Shown here in pieces: positions 44,204 through 53,374 of a stretch of 64,000 nt of DNA. This stretch comes from Trichodesmium sp002260545 (GTDB taxonomy: Bacteria; Cyanobacteriota; Cyanobacteriia; Cyanobacteriales; Microcoleaceae). Position numbers and translations under genes: made by a program. The notes under the pieces are model-generated. The model saw only the letters and a list, made by a program, of their open reading frames with translations, ran no database searches and had not been told where the DNA came from. Location: contig NZ_JBNHEQ010000243.1 of NCBI RefSeq assembly GCF_050016015.1, forward strand, positions 13,148 to 77,147. Reading direction: 5' to 3'. The first letter of the stretch is position 1. Every line of letters starts with the position of its first letter.

Positions 44204-45325
44204 GTGAAAAAAACTAATGATCGTTTTGAAGTTGTAATTGTGGGGGCTGGGGCTGCTGGAATTGGCTGCGCCGTAGTCTTAAAAGATTTAGGAATTGAAA
44301 ACTTTGTCATTTTAGAACGACATCAAGTCGGGGCTTCTTTTAGCCGTTGGCCAGAAGAAATGAAATTCATTACGCCGTCGTTTCCCAGTCATGGTTTTGG
44401 ATTGCTGGATCTCAATGCAATAGTTTTAAATACTTCTCCTGCCCTCAGTTTTAGAAAGGAACATCTTTCGGGGGAAGAATATGCCATATATTTGGAGACT
44501 ATAGCAGAGTATTTTCAACTACCTATAAAAACCGAGACAAATGTGAACACTATTGGAGCTTTACCTCAAGGGAAAGGCTTTGTCTTGGAAACTTCTAAAG
44601 GCGAGTTGCAATCGCAGTTTGTGATTTGGGCAGCAGGAGAGTATCAATATCCCAATCTTAATCCTTTTCCAGGGGCAGAATTATGTATTCATAATTCCCA
44701 AATAAATTCTTGGAGAGAGCTTGAGGGGGACGAATTTGTAGTTATCGGAGGCTATGAAAGCGGTGTAGATGCAGCGTCATTTTTGGCAGCATTAGGGAAA
44801 AAAGTAAAATTAATTGATCGCCAGAGTAGCTGGTTAAACTTAGACTCAGATCCTAGTGTTTCTCTGTCTCCTTATACCCTGAAACGTTTAGAAGTAGCTT
44901 ATTCTATGGGTCGGATTGAACTAATTGGAGACCAGCACATTGAAGCAGTCAAAGCAGAAAAAAAAGGATATGTGGTGGAGAGCGAGTACGAAGAGTGGTT
45001 TAGTTCTACACCGCCAATTCTCTGTACGGGGTTTAATAGCAGTTTAGAACAAATCGCACCTCTATTTGACTGGTCAAATGGTTATGCAGCTCTGACTCAA
45101 GAAGATGAGTCTACCCTAACTCCAGGATTATTTGTCGTCGGCCCTTCAGTGCGTCACGGCAATATAATTTTTTGTTTCATTTATAAATTTCGGCAGCGAT
45201 TTGCTGTGGTAGGAAATGCGATCGCTCAACGCCTGGGAATCGATCCTACTCCATTGGAAGCCTATCGCCGACAAGGTTTGTTCTTAGATGACCTTTCTTG
45301 CTGTAATGACGATTGTGTTTGTTGA
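44204..45325 (+). CDS. Flavin-containing NAD(P)-dependent oxidoreductase with a Cys-rich tail
   Basis: The protein has 373 residues from GTG 44204 (GGAG upstream). FAD motif: VVIVGAGAAGIGCAVVLKDL. NAD(P) motif: FVVIGGYESGVDAASFLAAL. PPILCTGFN and PGLFVVGPSVRHGNIIFCFI complete a flavin monooxygenase/thioredoxin-reductase-like fold. The tail is LDDLSCCNDDCVC, a CC-x3-C-x-C cluster at the extreme C-terminus that could bind metal. With the Fur/Zur box this points to metal-limitation physiology; the substrate is unknown. A copy of the last 28 codons, including the Cys tail, stands alone at 48761-48847. Confidence 0.8.
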   Translation: MKKTNDRFEVVIVGAGAAGIGCAVVLKDLGIENFVILERHQVGASFSRWPEEMKFITPSFPSHGFGLLDLNAIVLNTSPALSFRKEHLSGEEYAIYLETIAEYFQLPIKTETNVNTIGALPQGKGFVLETSKGELQSQFVIWAAGEYQYPNLNPFPGAELCIHNSQINSWRELEGDEFVVIGGYESGVDAASFLAALGKKVKLIDRQSSWLNLDSDPSVSLSPYTLKRLEVAYSMGRIELIGDQHIEAVKAEKKGYVVESEYEEWFSSTPPILCTGFNSSLEQIAPLFDWSNGYAALTQEDESTLTPGLFVVGPSVRHGNIIFCFIYKFRQRFAVVGNAIAQRLGIDPTPLEAYRRQGLFLDDLSCCNDDCVC

Positions 45326-45509
45326 ACTATAAGTTGTACGGGCTTGTTAACGAAATCGGGACCGCAGGCTGCCTGCGGGATGCGGGGCTGTTATTCGGAT
45401 GAGGCCAGCAGGCAGGCTTGGGGGAGAAAACACTGCTAAAGGCATCCTTAAAGTACGACCTCTGGTCTCGATTCGCTGCAAATGACTGAATCGGGAAGGG
45501 TCAATAATA

Positions 45510-46082
45510 TTACGTAACTCTAAATAGGTAATCTGCTAGCCAGGCACTAAAGGTTAGAATCTCATGAAAAAATAGTGGTTCTTTCTCGCCTCCAAGGATT
45601 GTGGCCACCAGATATAGTATTGCCAGGACGAAAAATGTTCCCAACAAGATTGGACTGATAAGTCGGTTGCGAGCAGCATGCCAGGAAACCAGTAAAACTG
45701 ATGGGATATTAAGTATTGCACAGGAAAGAAAGCCCGGTGCATAGCCTTCAAAGGTGAATTGCCAATATACGTGCTGCAAAGAGTTCGAAAACGGAATCAT
45801 CAGGAAAAACGGGAAAACCATGAGTCCAGTGGCACGAACAGTAGGCAGAAGACACGCAATTCCAGTCCACAGAAATCCGATCAAAGTGATAAAAACCAAC
45901 CAAGTGCGCAATGCCAAATCTGAAATCACAGTCCCATTCGAGAAATGCTCCAACCACCAGGGCATTATGTTCCACTCTTCTATCTCGTGGAAAGTAAATG
46001 CCACAGGCACGATCCAAATGATTTTACGAAAGGGGAGTGAGGCGACCTGATCAAAAAGTGTGTGATAGATTTTCTGTGTCAT
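45510..46082 (-). CDS. HXXEE-domain membrane protein
   Basis: The protein has 190 residues with about five hydrophobic spans (IIWIVPVAFTFHEIEEW, AWLVFITLIGFLWTGIACLL-like, GLMVFPFFLMIPFSN, LLGTFFVLAILYLVA). The sequence FHEIEE in the first span is the H-x-x-E-E signature of this family, whose function is not established. AAGGAG lies just before the ATG. The base composition is higher in G+C than in the neighbouring flavoprotein gene. Nothing links it to the adjacent genes. Confidence 0.75.
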   Translation of the reverse strand: MTQKIYHTLFDQVASLPFRKIIWIVPVAFTFHEIEEWNIMPWWLEHFSNGTVISDLALRTWLVFITLIGFLWTGIACLLPTVRATGLMVFPFFLMIPFSNSLQHVYWQFTFEGYAPGFLSCAILNIPSVLLVSWHAARNRLISPILLGTFFVLAILYLVATILGGEKEPLFFHEILTFSAWLADYLFRVT

Positions 46083-46157
46083 AACTCCTTATGTCAAGAA
46101 TAGTAAGAATTCGCGGAAAATATCCTAGTAAAAATCATTATTACTCTAGCGAAGCCT

Positions 46158-46292
46158 AACTATGAATTATACGGATTTTTTCCATCTAATCACCCCTAAT
46201 ACGGATTTTATTAAGATTTCATCCGCATAACACCCTGCATAGCGATGTTATACGGAAATGTTCTGTCTAATTCCCTGAGATCGCGTTTTATT
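46158..46292 (+). repeat. 135-bp direct repeat, left copy
   Basis: Matches 48607-48741 (AACTATGAATTATACGGATT; ATTTCATCCGCATAACACCC; ATTCCCTGAGATCGCG). Each copy also contains an inverted repeat, CGCATAACACC... / GTTATRCGG. The two copies bracket the GGDEF fragment and the chemoreceptor pseudogene. Confidence 0.75.
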
Positions 46293-46377
46293 AAGAATGC
46301 TGCGTTGCCAAAATTTATCGGTGGGATAGTAGGAGTTGAAGTGGGAAACGCACCCTACAAGAACGGTGATCGCACTT

Positions 46378-46677
46378 TTATTTTATGTCTGCGTCTTGAA
46401 AGATGACTTGATTACGCCCATTTGCTTTCGCGTGATAGAGTCGTTGGTCTGCATTATGTAACAGCTCTTCCATTTTCTGATCGCTCGTTTCACTCTCCAC
46501 CGCACCAATGCTCACCGTTACTGAAATAACCTGCTCATCGGACAAGACAATCTGAAGATATTGAATATGCTGGCGAATTCTTTCAAGGATAATGACCCCA
46601 TCCGATAACACTGTGTTTGGTAATAAGAGTGCAAATTCCTCTCTGACATTTTTACAAAAATCTATATTTAGAGAACC
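46378..46677 (-). pseudogene. C-terminal fragment of a GGDEF (diguanylate cyclase-type) domain
   Basis: It reads VREEFALLLPNTVLSDGVII, then VISVTVSIGAVES and LLHNADQRLYHAKANGRNQV. These are the GGEEF, SxGxA and ADxALYxAKxxGRN blocks of GGDEF proteins, but the active-site GG is VR. The upstream part is absent; a stop precedes the fragment at 46678. It cannot be active as a cyclase. Confidence 0.75.
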
Positions 46678-46716
46678 TCAACGCCGAGAGCATTAGAGGT
46701 TAGGGGCTATCGCACT

Positions 46717-48242
46717 CTATTCCCTATTCCCTCTTCCCCAAGCAATTCCCTCAGTGTTAAAAAACGCAATGGTCTGCTGGAGTTGTTTGGATTGGGCAGA
46801 AAGGTCTTTAGCTATGGCGGCTAACTCTTCGGAGGTCGTCGCATTCTGCTGGGTAACACGGTCTAACTGCTGAATCGCTCGGTTAATTTGCTCAGTACCG
46901 CTGTTTTGTTCTTTGCTCACTGTACTAATTTCCTGGACTAACTCGGCAGTTTTTTGAATATCCGGCAGCAGTCCCCGCAGCATTGCCCCCGCTTTTTCGG
47001 CAACCATCACAGAAGCGTTCACTAGATCAGTAATCTCTGTAGTCGCTGTTTGGCTTCCTTCAGCCAACGCTCGCACCTCTGATGCTACCACAGCAAATCT
47101 TTGCCACTGACCTGAGTGCGTACCGCCTCAATGGAAGCATTTAATGAGAGCATACGGGTTTAGTGAGCAATATCCTCAATCATCGAAATTTTTTGAGCGA
47201 TTTCCTGCATGGCAAGCACAGCCTCAGCAACTGCCTGCTCCGTTTCCCTGGCATCGGCAGCGACCTGAATCGCCAACTGTTCGGTTTGCAGGGCATTTTC
47301 AGTATTTTTACGAATAGTATCTGTCATCTCCTTCATGGAGGAGGATACTTTCTCGGCAGCAACTGCCTGTGAGCTTGCCCCTTCTGACATCTCCGCCGCT
47401 CTAGCACTCATGGCATAACTCCCCTCTGCCACATTATCTGTCACACTCTTGACATCGATCATCACCCCCTGGAGCTTTTCGATAAAGAGGTTGAACCAAT
47501 GGGCGACCTCTCCAATTTCATCATGGGAGGTGATCCTCAGCCGTCGGGTTAAATCGCCCTCACCTTGAGCAATATCTTTAATCCGTTTGGTCATCAGCAC
47601 GATCGGGGTTCTCAACATATTCGAGATCAGCCAAAACAGACCTAAAACGAAAAAAGACAGGAGCATGGTGACACTCAGAATAATACTTTTCACCGTATTC
47701 CGAGCCTCCGGAACTAGGATAGAGAATCGGCGGGAATTGTCTTGAAGAGTGCTAAGAGAAGCTTGGAATGCATCAACAAAGGACGCAGAGGAGATACGCC
47801 GATCCAAATAGTTATGGATACTCTCGTCAGCTTTATGGAGATCGACAATATCTTTTTCGCACAGATAAAATACCTCGCCAAAACCTAGCAGCGTGAAGGC
47901 AGATCGTTCAATGCCATTGACGGCATCAAGACAGGCTATGGGCAATTCCAATGTGTTGTCCAAGAGGGGTTGTCAGCCCATTTCTAGGCGTTCTGTGGAG
48001 TTGGCTGTAACCAGCGATGTGTCTACAGACTTATCCGGATGATGCAGTGTTTCTTGTAATTGATCGAGTTTAAGCTGCATCAACAGGACAAATTCAATAT
48101 GCTCCCGCTCTAAGAATTGAAAGTACCCAGTTTTGGCAATTTCTATCATCCCAACAATATTCATGAGAATGAGCGCAATGACTGTCACTCCCACGATCGC
48201 CAATTTTTTTCCGATTTTCTGATTCGCTAACCACTTAATCAT
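46717..48242 (-). pseudogene. Methyl-accepting chemotaxis protein, broken three times
   Basis: The order is an N-terminal membrane span (LAIVGVTVIALILMNIVGMI), a sensor region, a second span (SVTMLLSFFVLGLFWLISNM), HAMP (LMTKRIKDIAQGEGDLTRRL) and the signalling helix. The breaks are: an in-frame TGA at 47973-47975; TAA at 47160-47162, exactly at the invariant Gln of IEDIAxQTxMLSLNA; and a one-base shift before FAVVASEVRALAEGS. The last frame ends with LSAQSKQLQQTIAFFNTEGI. Such a receptor would have fed a phototaxis or chemotaxis system. No che genes are near. Confidence 0.88.
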
Positions 48243-48606
48243 GATGTTCCTCAGAATTGCTGATCATAGCTAAAAACTTTCGGATACAGTGCTTTGCGCT
48301 GTTAAGCAATCAGTCATTGGATTAAACCCTATATCTTGCTCTATAATAAGGAGTAACTGCTATAGTCTACAACACCTTGCAAAAACATCTGAGTTAGCCC
48401 GAATAATATTTATATTCAGGGCAAACACATCATCTGAAATTGCCTGAATCATAATTGCGAAAGGAAAGTATAGAGACAAGCTCTGCTTCCGATTTTCTCA
48501 AAAATTTCAAAGGGCTTCAAGAAGCGTCATATAATTTTACAGAAAAATAACAAATTCTGCTGGAGAAGCAGAAATGGATCACCTTTCTTTAGGTCTTTAT
48601 ACGCGC

Positions 48607-48741
48607 AACTATGAACTATACAGATTTTTTCTATCTAATCCCCACAATACAGATTTTCTTAACATTTCATCCGCATAACACCCTGCATAGAGATGTTATG
48701 CGGAAAATTTCTGTATAATTCCCTGAGAGCGCGTTTTATAC
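48607..48741 (+). repeat. 135-bp direct repeat, right copy
   Basis: See 46158-46292. Its right side abuts the flavoprotein tail copy at 48761. Confidence 0.75.
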
Positions 48742-48760
48742 GGATTTGTTTGTGCCTATG

Positions 48761-48847
48761 ATCGACACAACTCCATTGGAAGCGAATCGCCGACAAGGTT
48801 TGTTCTTAGAGGACTTTTCTTGCTGCGATAACGATTGTGTTTGTTAA
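48761..48847 (+). pseudogene. Detached copy of the flavoprotein C-terminus
   Basis: It reads IDTTPLEANRRQGLFLEDFS then CCDNDCVC and stop, 28 codons matching the end of the 44204-45325 gene. All Cys residues are kept while several other positions differ. It probably remains from a second, deleted flavoprotein gene. Confidence 0.75.
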
Positions 48848-48992
48848 AAAATAAGATTTATGGCGTTGGAGAATGCGTAATGTTTAAGTGGGAACTGGCA
48901 CAGTTTTAAATCTTAAGTAATATACAGGCAAACAAGTTGAATACTTCAACATTTTTAGAGATTTAGAGTAACAGAGAGTTTTTCGATATTTA

Positions 48993-49119
48993 TATTATGT
49001 CCGGATAATTAGTTATAAAAAAACTTTCTTCTTCTTCCTTCTTTTATTCTGACTCCTGACTCCTGACTCCTGACTCCTCCCCAGTTATTTATTTATCACT
49101 GTTCAACCGGACATGATAT
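48993..49119. repeat. MITE-like element, family C, inverted copy
   Basis: Ends ATATTATGTCCGG and CCGGACATGATAT, inside CTGACTCCTGACTCCTGACT. Inverted relative of 28972-29112. Confidence 0.7.
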
Positions 49120-49282
49120 TACATGGTGAACTACCAGATGCGAAAGGGACGCGGGACTATATATACTAACGGCAAGCATTAAAAATTTTTGACAAGAAAG
49201 GATGACGGCGATCGCTCACCCCGATTGATCGCGGCTAAAGTCCATACCTACCACGCAGCCGATTCTCAAACTCGGGTTAATA

Positions 49283-49858
49283 TTATGAATCTACCAATGG
49301 CCCATAGGGAAGCGGAGAATAGCTCGGATCGCTAGTGGGTTCATACCAGTAGTTCATATGACCTTCAATGAACTCGACGCGGGAGATGAAACCATTGCCA
49401 TCAACATCAATGCTGTCGAAAGCTTGATCGGCACGGTCGGTATCCTCTCCCCCAGAGTATATTGCTAGATACTTTCGGTATTCTTCACGGGATATCTTTC
49501 CAGAGCCATCTGTATCGACGAAATCAAAGAACACTTCGTTCTTTCGTCTACCCGCTTCACGCGACGATTGCATCAACGAGACCGCCTTTGCAGCATTGGC
49601 TAGGAACTTTTCGTAACCGATCTCGGTTTCAGCATCGACCTCACTGCCTCCAGCAACAAAGTTATCAAACAGGGAGCGAAACACTGCACGAATTTCTTCG
49701 TCTTTCGACCGATCGTTTTGATTTTGTACCAACCGCTCCGCAATCTCTTCATATTCAGAGCGCGACAAAAAACCATTTTGGTTCGTGTCCATGACCTTGA
49801 AGTAGGTTTTCATCTTGGCAACCCAAAAATTAGATGACAACAAATCTTCTGGAGACAT
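49283..49858 (-). CDS. EF-hand calcium-binding protein
   Basis: The protein has 191 residues from ATG 49858, with AGGAAG just upstream; a GTG at 49873 would add five. Three canonical EF loops are present: DTNQNGFLSRSEYEE, DTDGSGKISREEYRK and DVDGNGFISRVEF. A fourth, degenerate hand seems to lie between the first and second (ETEIGYEKFLANAAKAV). This is the calerythrin/sarcoplasmic-calcium-binding arrangement found in some bacteria. There is no signal peptide, so it is a cytosolic calcium sensor or buffer. Confidence 0.85.
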   Translation of the reverse strand: MSPEDLLSSNFWVAKMKTYFKVMDTNQNGFLSRSEYEEIAERLVQNQNDRSKDEEIRAVFRSLFDNFVAGGSEVDAETEIGYEKFLANAAKAVSLMQSSREAGRRKNEVFFDFVDTDGSGKISREEYRKYLAIYSGGEDTDRADQAFDSIDVDGNGFISRVEFIEGHMNYWYEPTSDPSYSPLPYGPLVDS

Positions 49859-49983
49859 TCTTCCTAATTCCACAATTAACTTCTGGCAATTTTAGCGTGT
49901 TCAACCATTGGTGTCAAGTTAAGGAAAAATAAGTCAATGGAAATAGTACGAAGTGGACATATCAGACGCTAAATCCGCACTAA

Positions 49984-50163
49984 CTAAATATCCTTGAGGG
50001 CGAAACCAACACCGATACAAAGAATCCGCCCATTGACTGGAATATCGGCAAGAACCAGGCGGGTCAATAAATGAAGTGTGTCCCTCAATAGGGCGGCAAA
50101 TCTTTCGTCATAAGTAGCGGCGCGTTCTTCGTCGAAGACTACAGCTTGTTCTTGATTTTGCAT
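49984..50163 (-). pseudogene. Truncated SAM-dependent methyltransferase
   Basis: The 59-codon frame reads VVFDEERAATYDERFAALLR, then LVLADIPVNGRILCIGVGFA, and stops in the middle of the SAM-binding motif (expected CIGVGTGAE). It is transcribed away from the FeoB-like gene, and the two share the Fur/Zur-box spacer. Only the N-terminal quarter of the enzyme remains. Confidence 0.65.
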
Positions 50164-50197
50164 GAGAGAATAAATAACTTTGTTATTTGTATTTTAC

Positions 50198-50219
50198 AAT
50201 GATTATCATTACCATATAG
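50198..50219 (+). promoter_or_regulatory. Fur/Zur-type operator before the FeoB-like gene
   Basis: AATGATTATCATT, identical over 13 nt to the box at 44159, is followed by CATATAG as a possible -10. It lies 23 bases before ATG 50233. Confidence 0.68.
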
Positions 50220-50232
50220 TGTTGATTCAAGA

Positions 50233-51882
50233 ATGAATATTTTTACGCCATCAAAATTAGAGCGCGATTGTATTGTGGTTATTGGTAAAGAGAATACGGG
50301 CAAGTCCCAACTAATTGCGGCTCTTACAGGACAGACTGCCCAGAGTGCAAATTTTCGCGGTTCTACAGTGACTTGTGACACTTATCAATCTGAAGCCTAT
50401 ACCTTTATTGATACTCCTGGAATTCTCTATCGTTCCGACAGCGTAACTACTAAGAAAGCTTTAAGACAGCTACAAGAAAATGACACCGTGCTACTAATAG
50501 TCAAGGCAACCGACGTAGATCGAGATTTAGCCGATCTACTGCCTTTAGTAGCAGATAAACGGGGCGTTGTGGTGATTACTTTCTGGGATAAGGTATTATC
50601 GACGGTTCATACTCAACAAGTTGTTCGGGAATGGAGGGAAGCTTCTAACCTGAGCATTGTCACTGTAGATGCTCGCCACCTGACAATAGAACAAAAAGAC
50701 TATATTTTGGCTTCTCTGGAAGAACCTCATCCTTTTCCCGCGCAATGGATTCCTACAAGGGCTGGCTGGTATATTCAACCCCAACCAACGCTGTTAGAAC
50801 ATCCTCGACTAGGCTGGTTATTGGCGATCGCTCTATTACTTATTCCTGCGATTATTGCTGTCTGGGGTGCTAACTCCTTTGCGACTTTAGCAGACCCTAG
50901 AATACAAAATGCGATCGCTCCCATTATTAAACCTTTATCCCAACTCCCAATCTGGTTAAGAGAAATACTGATAGGTCAGTATGGACTGATAACTATGAGT
51001 CCGTTGCTGTTTATTTGGGCGATGCCCACAGTAATTCTCTATGCCCTATTCTTGGGCGCATATAAAGCTAGTGGGTTAATAGAACGAATTACCATTGCTC
51101 TCAATCCTTTACTCCGTCCGTTTGGGTTATCGGGACGGGATTTAGTGCGAGTAATTATGGGTATGGGGTGTAATGTTCCTGCGGTGATTAGTACCCGTGC
51201 TTGTTCTAGTTGTTCTAGGGGAACTTGTATTTCGGCGATCGCTTTTGGTTCGGCTTGTTCTTATCAGTTTGGCGCAACTTTAGGGGTATTTAGTGCGGCT
51301 TCGTTACCTTACTTGATAATTCCTTACCTGCTGTATCTCACAGCAACCACCTTGATATATACCTACATGATTTCTTCCCCTACAGCTAAATCGAATCAGA
51401 ATCCCCTAGTAATCCAAGGAAGAGCATTTTTAGAATTTCCTCGTTGGTTAGTTATTTGGCGCGAAGCTAAGTCAACTATTAATCAATTTTTGTTCAATGC
51501 AATTCCCATCTTTTTAGTTATTACCGTTATTGCTTCTGTCTTGAATTGGTTAGGAGCGATCGCAGCTTTAGCCAATATTATTAACCCTTTGATGGGATGG
51601 TTTAATTTACCCCCTGAAGCCTCATTGCCTATTATTTTAGCTTCTATTCGCAAAGATGGACTGCTATTATTTGCGGAACCAGAAACCTTGGCTATGTTAA
51701 CTCCCTTGCAGGTTTTGACTGGGGTGTATCTAGCAGGAGTATTGCTACCTTGCTTAGTTACTCTGTTAACTATTGCGCGAGAACAGTCTCTTCGATTTGC
51801 CTTATTGCTGTTAAGTAGACAGGCGATCGCTGCGATTGTTTTTTCTCTATTGCTTGCTTGGGGAGGATTATTAATTAGCTAA
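50233..51882 (+). CDS. FeoB-like metal transporter with a Cys-rich gate
   Basis: The protein has 549 residues. The N-terminal G domain has P-loop GKENTGKS (18-25) and FIDTPG. The guanine motif NKxD is replaced by TFWDK, so nucleotide selectivity may differ. The membrane part holds two gate (nucleoside-recognition-like) halves. The first carries GMGCNVPAVISTRACSSCSR then GTCISAIAFGSACSYQFGA, where FeoB proteins have GFGCNVPAI and a simpler second motif. The second half includes FLFNAIPIFLVITVIASVLN and ILASIRKDGLLLF. It is shorter than E. coli FeoB. The Fur/Zur box supports uptake of iron or another divalent metal. No feoA is present. Confidence 0.82.
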   Translation: MNIFTPSKLERDCIVVIGKENTGKSQLIAALTGQTAQSANFRGSTVTCDTYQSEAYTFIDTPGILYRSDSVTTKKALRQLQENDTVLLIVKATDVDRDLADLLPLVADKRGVVVITFWDKVLSTVHTQQVVREWREASNLSIVTVDARHLTIEQKDYILASLEEPHPFPAQWIPTRAGWYIQPQPTLLEHPRLGWLLAIALLLIPAIIAVWGANSFATLADPRIQNAIAPIIKPLSQLPIWLREILIGQYGLITMSPLLFIWAMPTVILYALFLGAYKASGLIERITIALNPLLRPFGLSGRDLVRVIMGMGCNVPAVISTRACSSCSRGTCISAIAFGSACSYQFGATLGVFSAASLPYLIIPYLLYLTATTLIYTYMISSPTAKSNQNPLVIQGRAFLEFPRWLVIWREAKSTINQFLFNAIPIFLVITVIASVLNWLGAIAALANIINPLMGWFNLPPEASLPIILASIRKDGLLLFAEPETLAMLTPLQVLTGVYLAGVLLPCLVTLLTIAREQSLRFALLLLSRQAIAAIVFSLLLAWGGLLIS

Positions 51883-52242
51883 AGGTCAAAGAAAACATTT
51901 AGCCCAAAAGCCCTTTATGGTAATGGCCCTAACCAGACACAATTGTAAATTTATAGCGCTACTCATTAAGGTTAAGACATTTCTAAATCCTGTTTTGCTG
52001 CGCAACATAAAAAGCGGAGCTTTTCCCTATACGAAAAACCCTTTGACAGTTTACTATTTCCTATTCCCTATTCCCTATTCCCGATTCAAGTAGTGCTATA
52101 CTTTAGAGCTTTATTAGCCTCCCCTTTCAAGGGGAAAAAAAATAAATTTTTTCCTTGAGCGTCAATCCTCTCCCTCAAAGGGAGAGGTAATTATCAATTA
52201 TCAATTAATCAACTTATCCATCTCATAAATGGTTTTCAAGAA
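51883..52242. repeat. Family D and family A repeats
   Basis: A complete family D element (51952-52100) is followed directly by family A (about 52098-52206: TAGCCTCCCCTTTCAAGGGG, GTCAATCCTCTCCC, GAGAGGTAATTATC). No gene is present. Confidence 0.65.
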
Positions 52243-52638
52243 TTAAAATAAGGCCGCTCCAGCTTCGGCAACGGCATGGTCTTGCTCTCCAGACCCCCCA
52301 CTAACTCCAATTGCTCCCACTATTTGTCCCTCACTGTAAAGGGGGATTCCCCCAGCAAAAATCATGATTTTGCCATTGTTAGAGGCATGAATCCCAAAAA
52401 ATTGTCCTCCTGATTGACTCTGTTCGGCTAAATCTTTAGTGGCCAGATCGAACGCCCGCGAAGTATACGCTTTTTTAATGGAGATATCGATACTTCCGAT
52501 CCAAGCTCCATCCATTCGTACATGGGCTACGAGATTTCCTCCCCCATCCACTACTGCTATATTCATTGGTTGACCAATTTCGAGTGCTTTTTTTTCGGCG
52601 GCACTAATTACTCTTCTGGCATCTTCTAATGTAACCAT
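52243..52638 (-). CDS. GlcG/HbpS-type (DUF336) protein
   Basis: The protein has 131 residues from ATG 52638, chosen because GGAGGG lies directly before it; ATG 52650 is the alternative. VTLEDARRVISAAEKKALEI, MNIAVVDGGGNLVAHVRMDG, FAGGIPLYSEGQIVGAIGVS and GGSGEQDHAVAEAGAALF are characteristic. HbpS-type members bind haem or corrinoid-like ligands, and others accompany glycolate metabolism. The role here is unassigned. Confidence 0.85.
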   Translation of the reverse strand: MVTLEDARRVISAAEKKALEIGQPMNIAVVDGGGNLVAHVRMDGAWIGSIDISIKKAYTSRAFDLATKDLAEQSQSGGQFFGIHASNNGKIMIFAGGIPLYSEGQIVGAIGVSGGSGEQDHAVAEAGAALF

Positions 52639-52756
52639 TAATCCCTCCATTGGATTTTACTTTAGATGTCTGTTAATTTAGCTGATTGGGTTAACATATA
52701 TTCAGACTTTAAGTACACTAGCAAATTACAGGCTATTAGACAATACCATTTTATTA

Positions 52757-52830
52757 TCTCTAAGTTTCAGTCAATCTCGCCATTAATTGAGGCAAATTTC
52801 TGTGTTAGCTAGGTTTAGTTTTTCTTTTAC
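52757..52830 (+). repeat. Copy of the moaB 3' end
   Basis: AAGTTTCAGTCAATCTCG...ATTAATTGAGGCAAAT resembles the end of moaB at 55333-55378. A further copy, with the b561 gene end attached, is at about 53786-53858. These mark duplications around the cytochrome b561 gene. Confidence 0.55.
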
Positions 52831-53374
52831 TAATGCGTCGCCAAAATCCTTTGACTACCTTAAATTGATCGATCGCGTGTAAGATAATAAATGCTAAAAA
52901 AGTATAAGCTAACCAAAAATGTATATTTCGACCTAAGTCTACTAAGTCACTATTCTGGGGAAATAAATCAGGTAAGGTGAGACCAAAAAAGCGGACATTA
53001 TTGCTTTTAAAGGAGTTAGAAAAAAAGAAACCACTAATAGGAACAGCCCACATAAAGATATAAAGAGAAGTATGCAGGGCTACTTTTTGCATCCATTTAG
53101 AAGTATACTTGGGCAATCGCTTAGTATATTTCTTCCACCACACTTGTAATAGAGTTAAAATTCGCCAAGTTAATAAAGCCATTGCCAATACTCCTAGAGA
53201 TTTATGGAAATCATAAAGTAAGTTTCTTCCAAAGGCTTCTCTAGGCAAACGCGACATAAAAGAACCAACTACAAATATAATAATGTAACAATTAAACATC
53301 CACCAATGGATTGACATTAAATTTTGGTAAGCAGAATTTTTTCTCGGTTTGTTTGTTTTTGAAGCTTGAGCCAT
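52805..53374 (-). CDS. Cytochrome b561-type dihaem membrane protein
   Basis: The protein has 189 residues with four transmembrane helices. Candidate haem His residues are in SIHWWMFNC (helix 1), DFHKSLGVLAM (helix 2), VALHTSLYIFMWAVPISGFF (helix 3) and NIHFWLAYTFLAFIILHAID (helix 4). This is the prokaryotic b561 pattern (CybB-like), which passes electrons between quinol and an unknown acceptor such as superoxide. The N-terminus is short and basic. Downstream sequence shows duplicated moaB and b561 gene ends. Confidence 0.85.
   Translation of the reverse strand: MAQASKTNKPRKNSAYQNLMSIHWWMFNCYIIIFVVGSFMSRLPREAFGRNLLYDFHKSLGVLAMALLTWRILTLLQVWWKKYTKRLPKYTSKWMQKVALHTSLYIFMWAVPISGFFFSNSFKSNNVRFFGLTLPDLFPQNSDLVDLGRNIHFWLAYTFLAFIILHAIDQFKVVKGFWRRISKRKTKPS

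Larger units (their letters stand above)
48243..49282. other. Spacer with repeats only
   Basis: Besides the direct repeat and the flavoprotein scrap it contains a family C MITE at 48993-49119 and a TATGGCGTTGGAGAATGCG end near 48861. Nothing else gene-like is visible. Confidence 0.5.
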
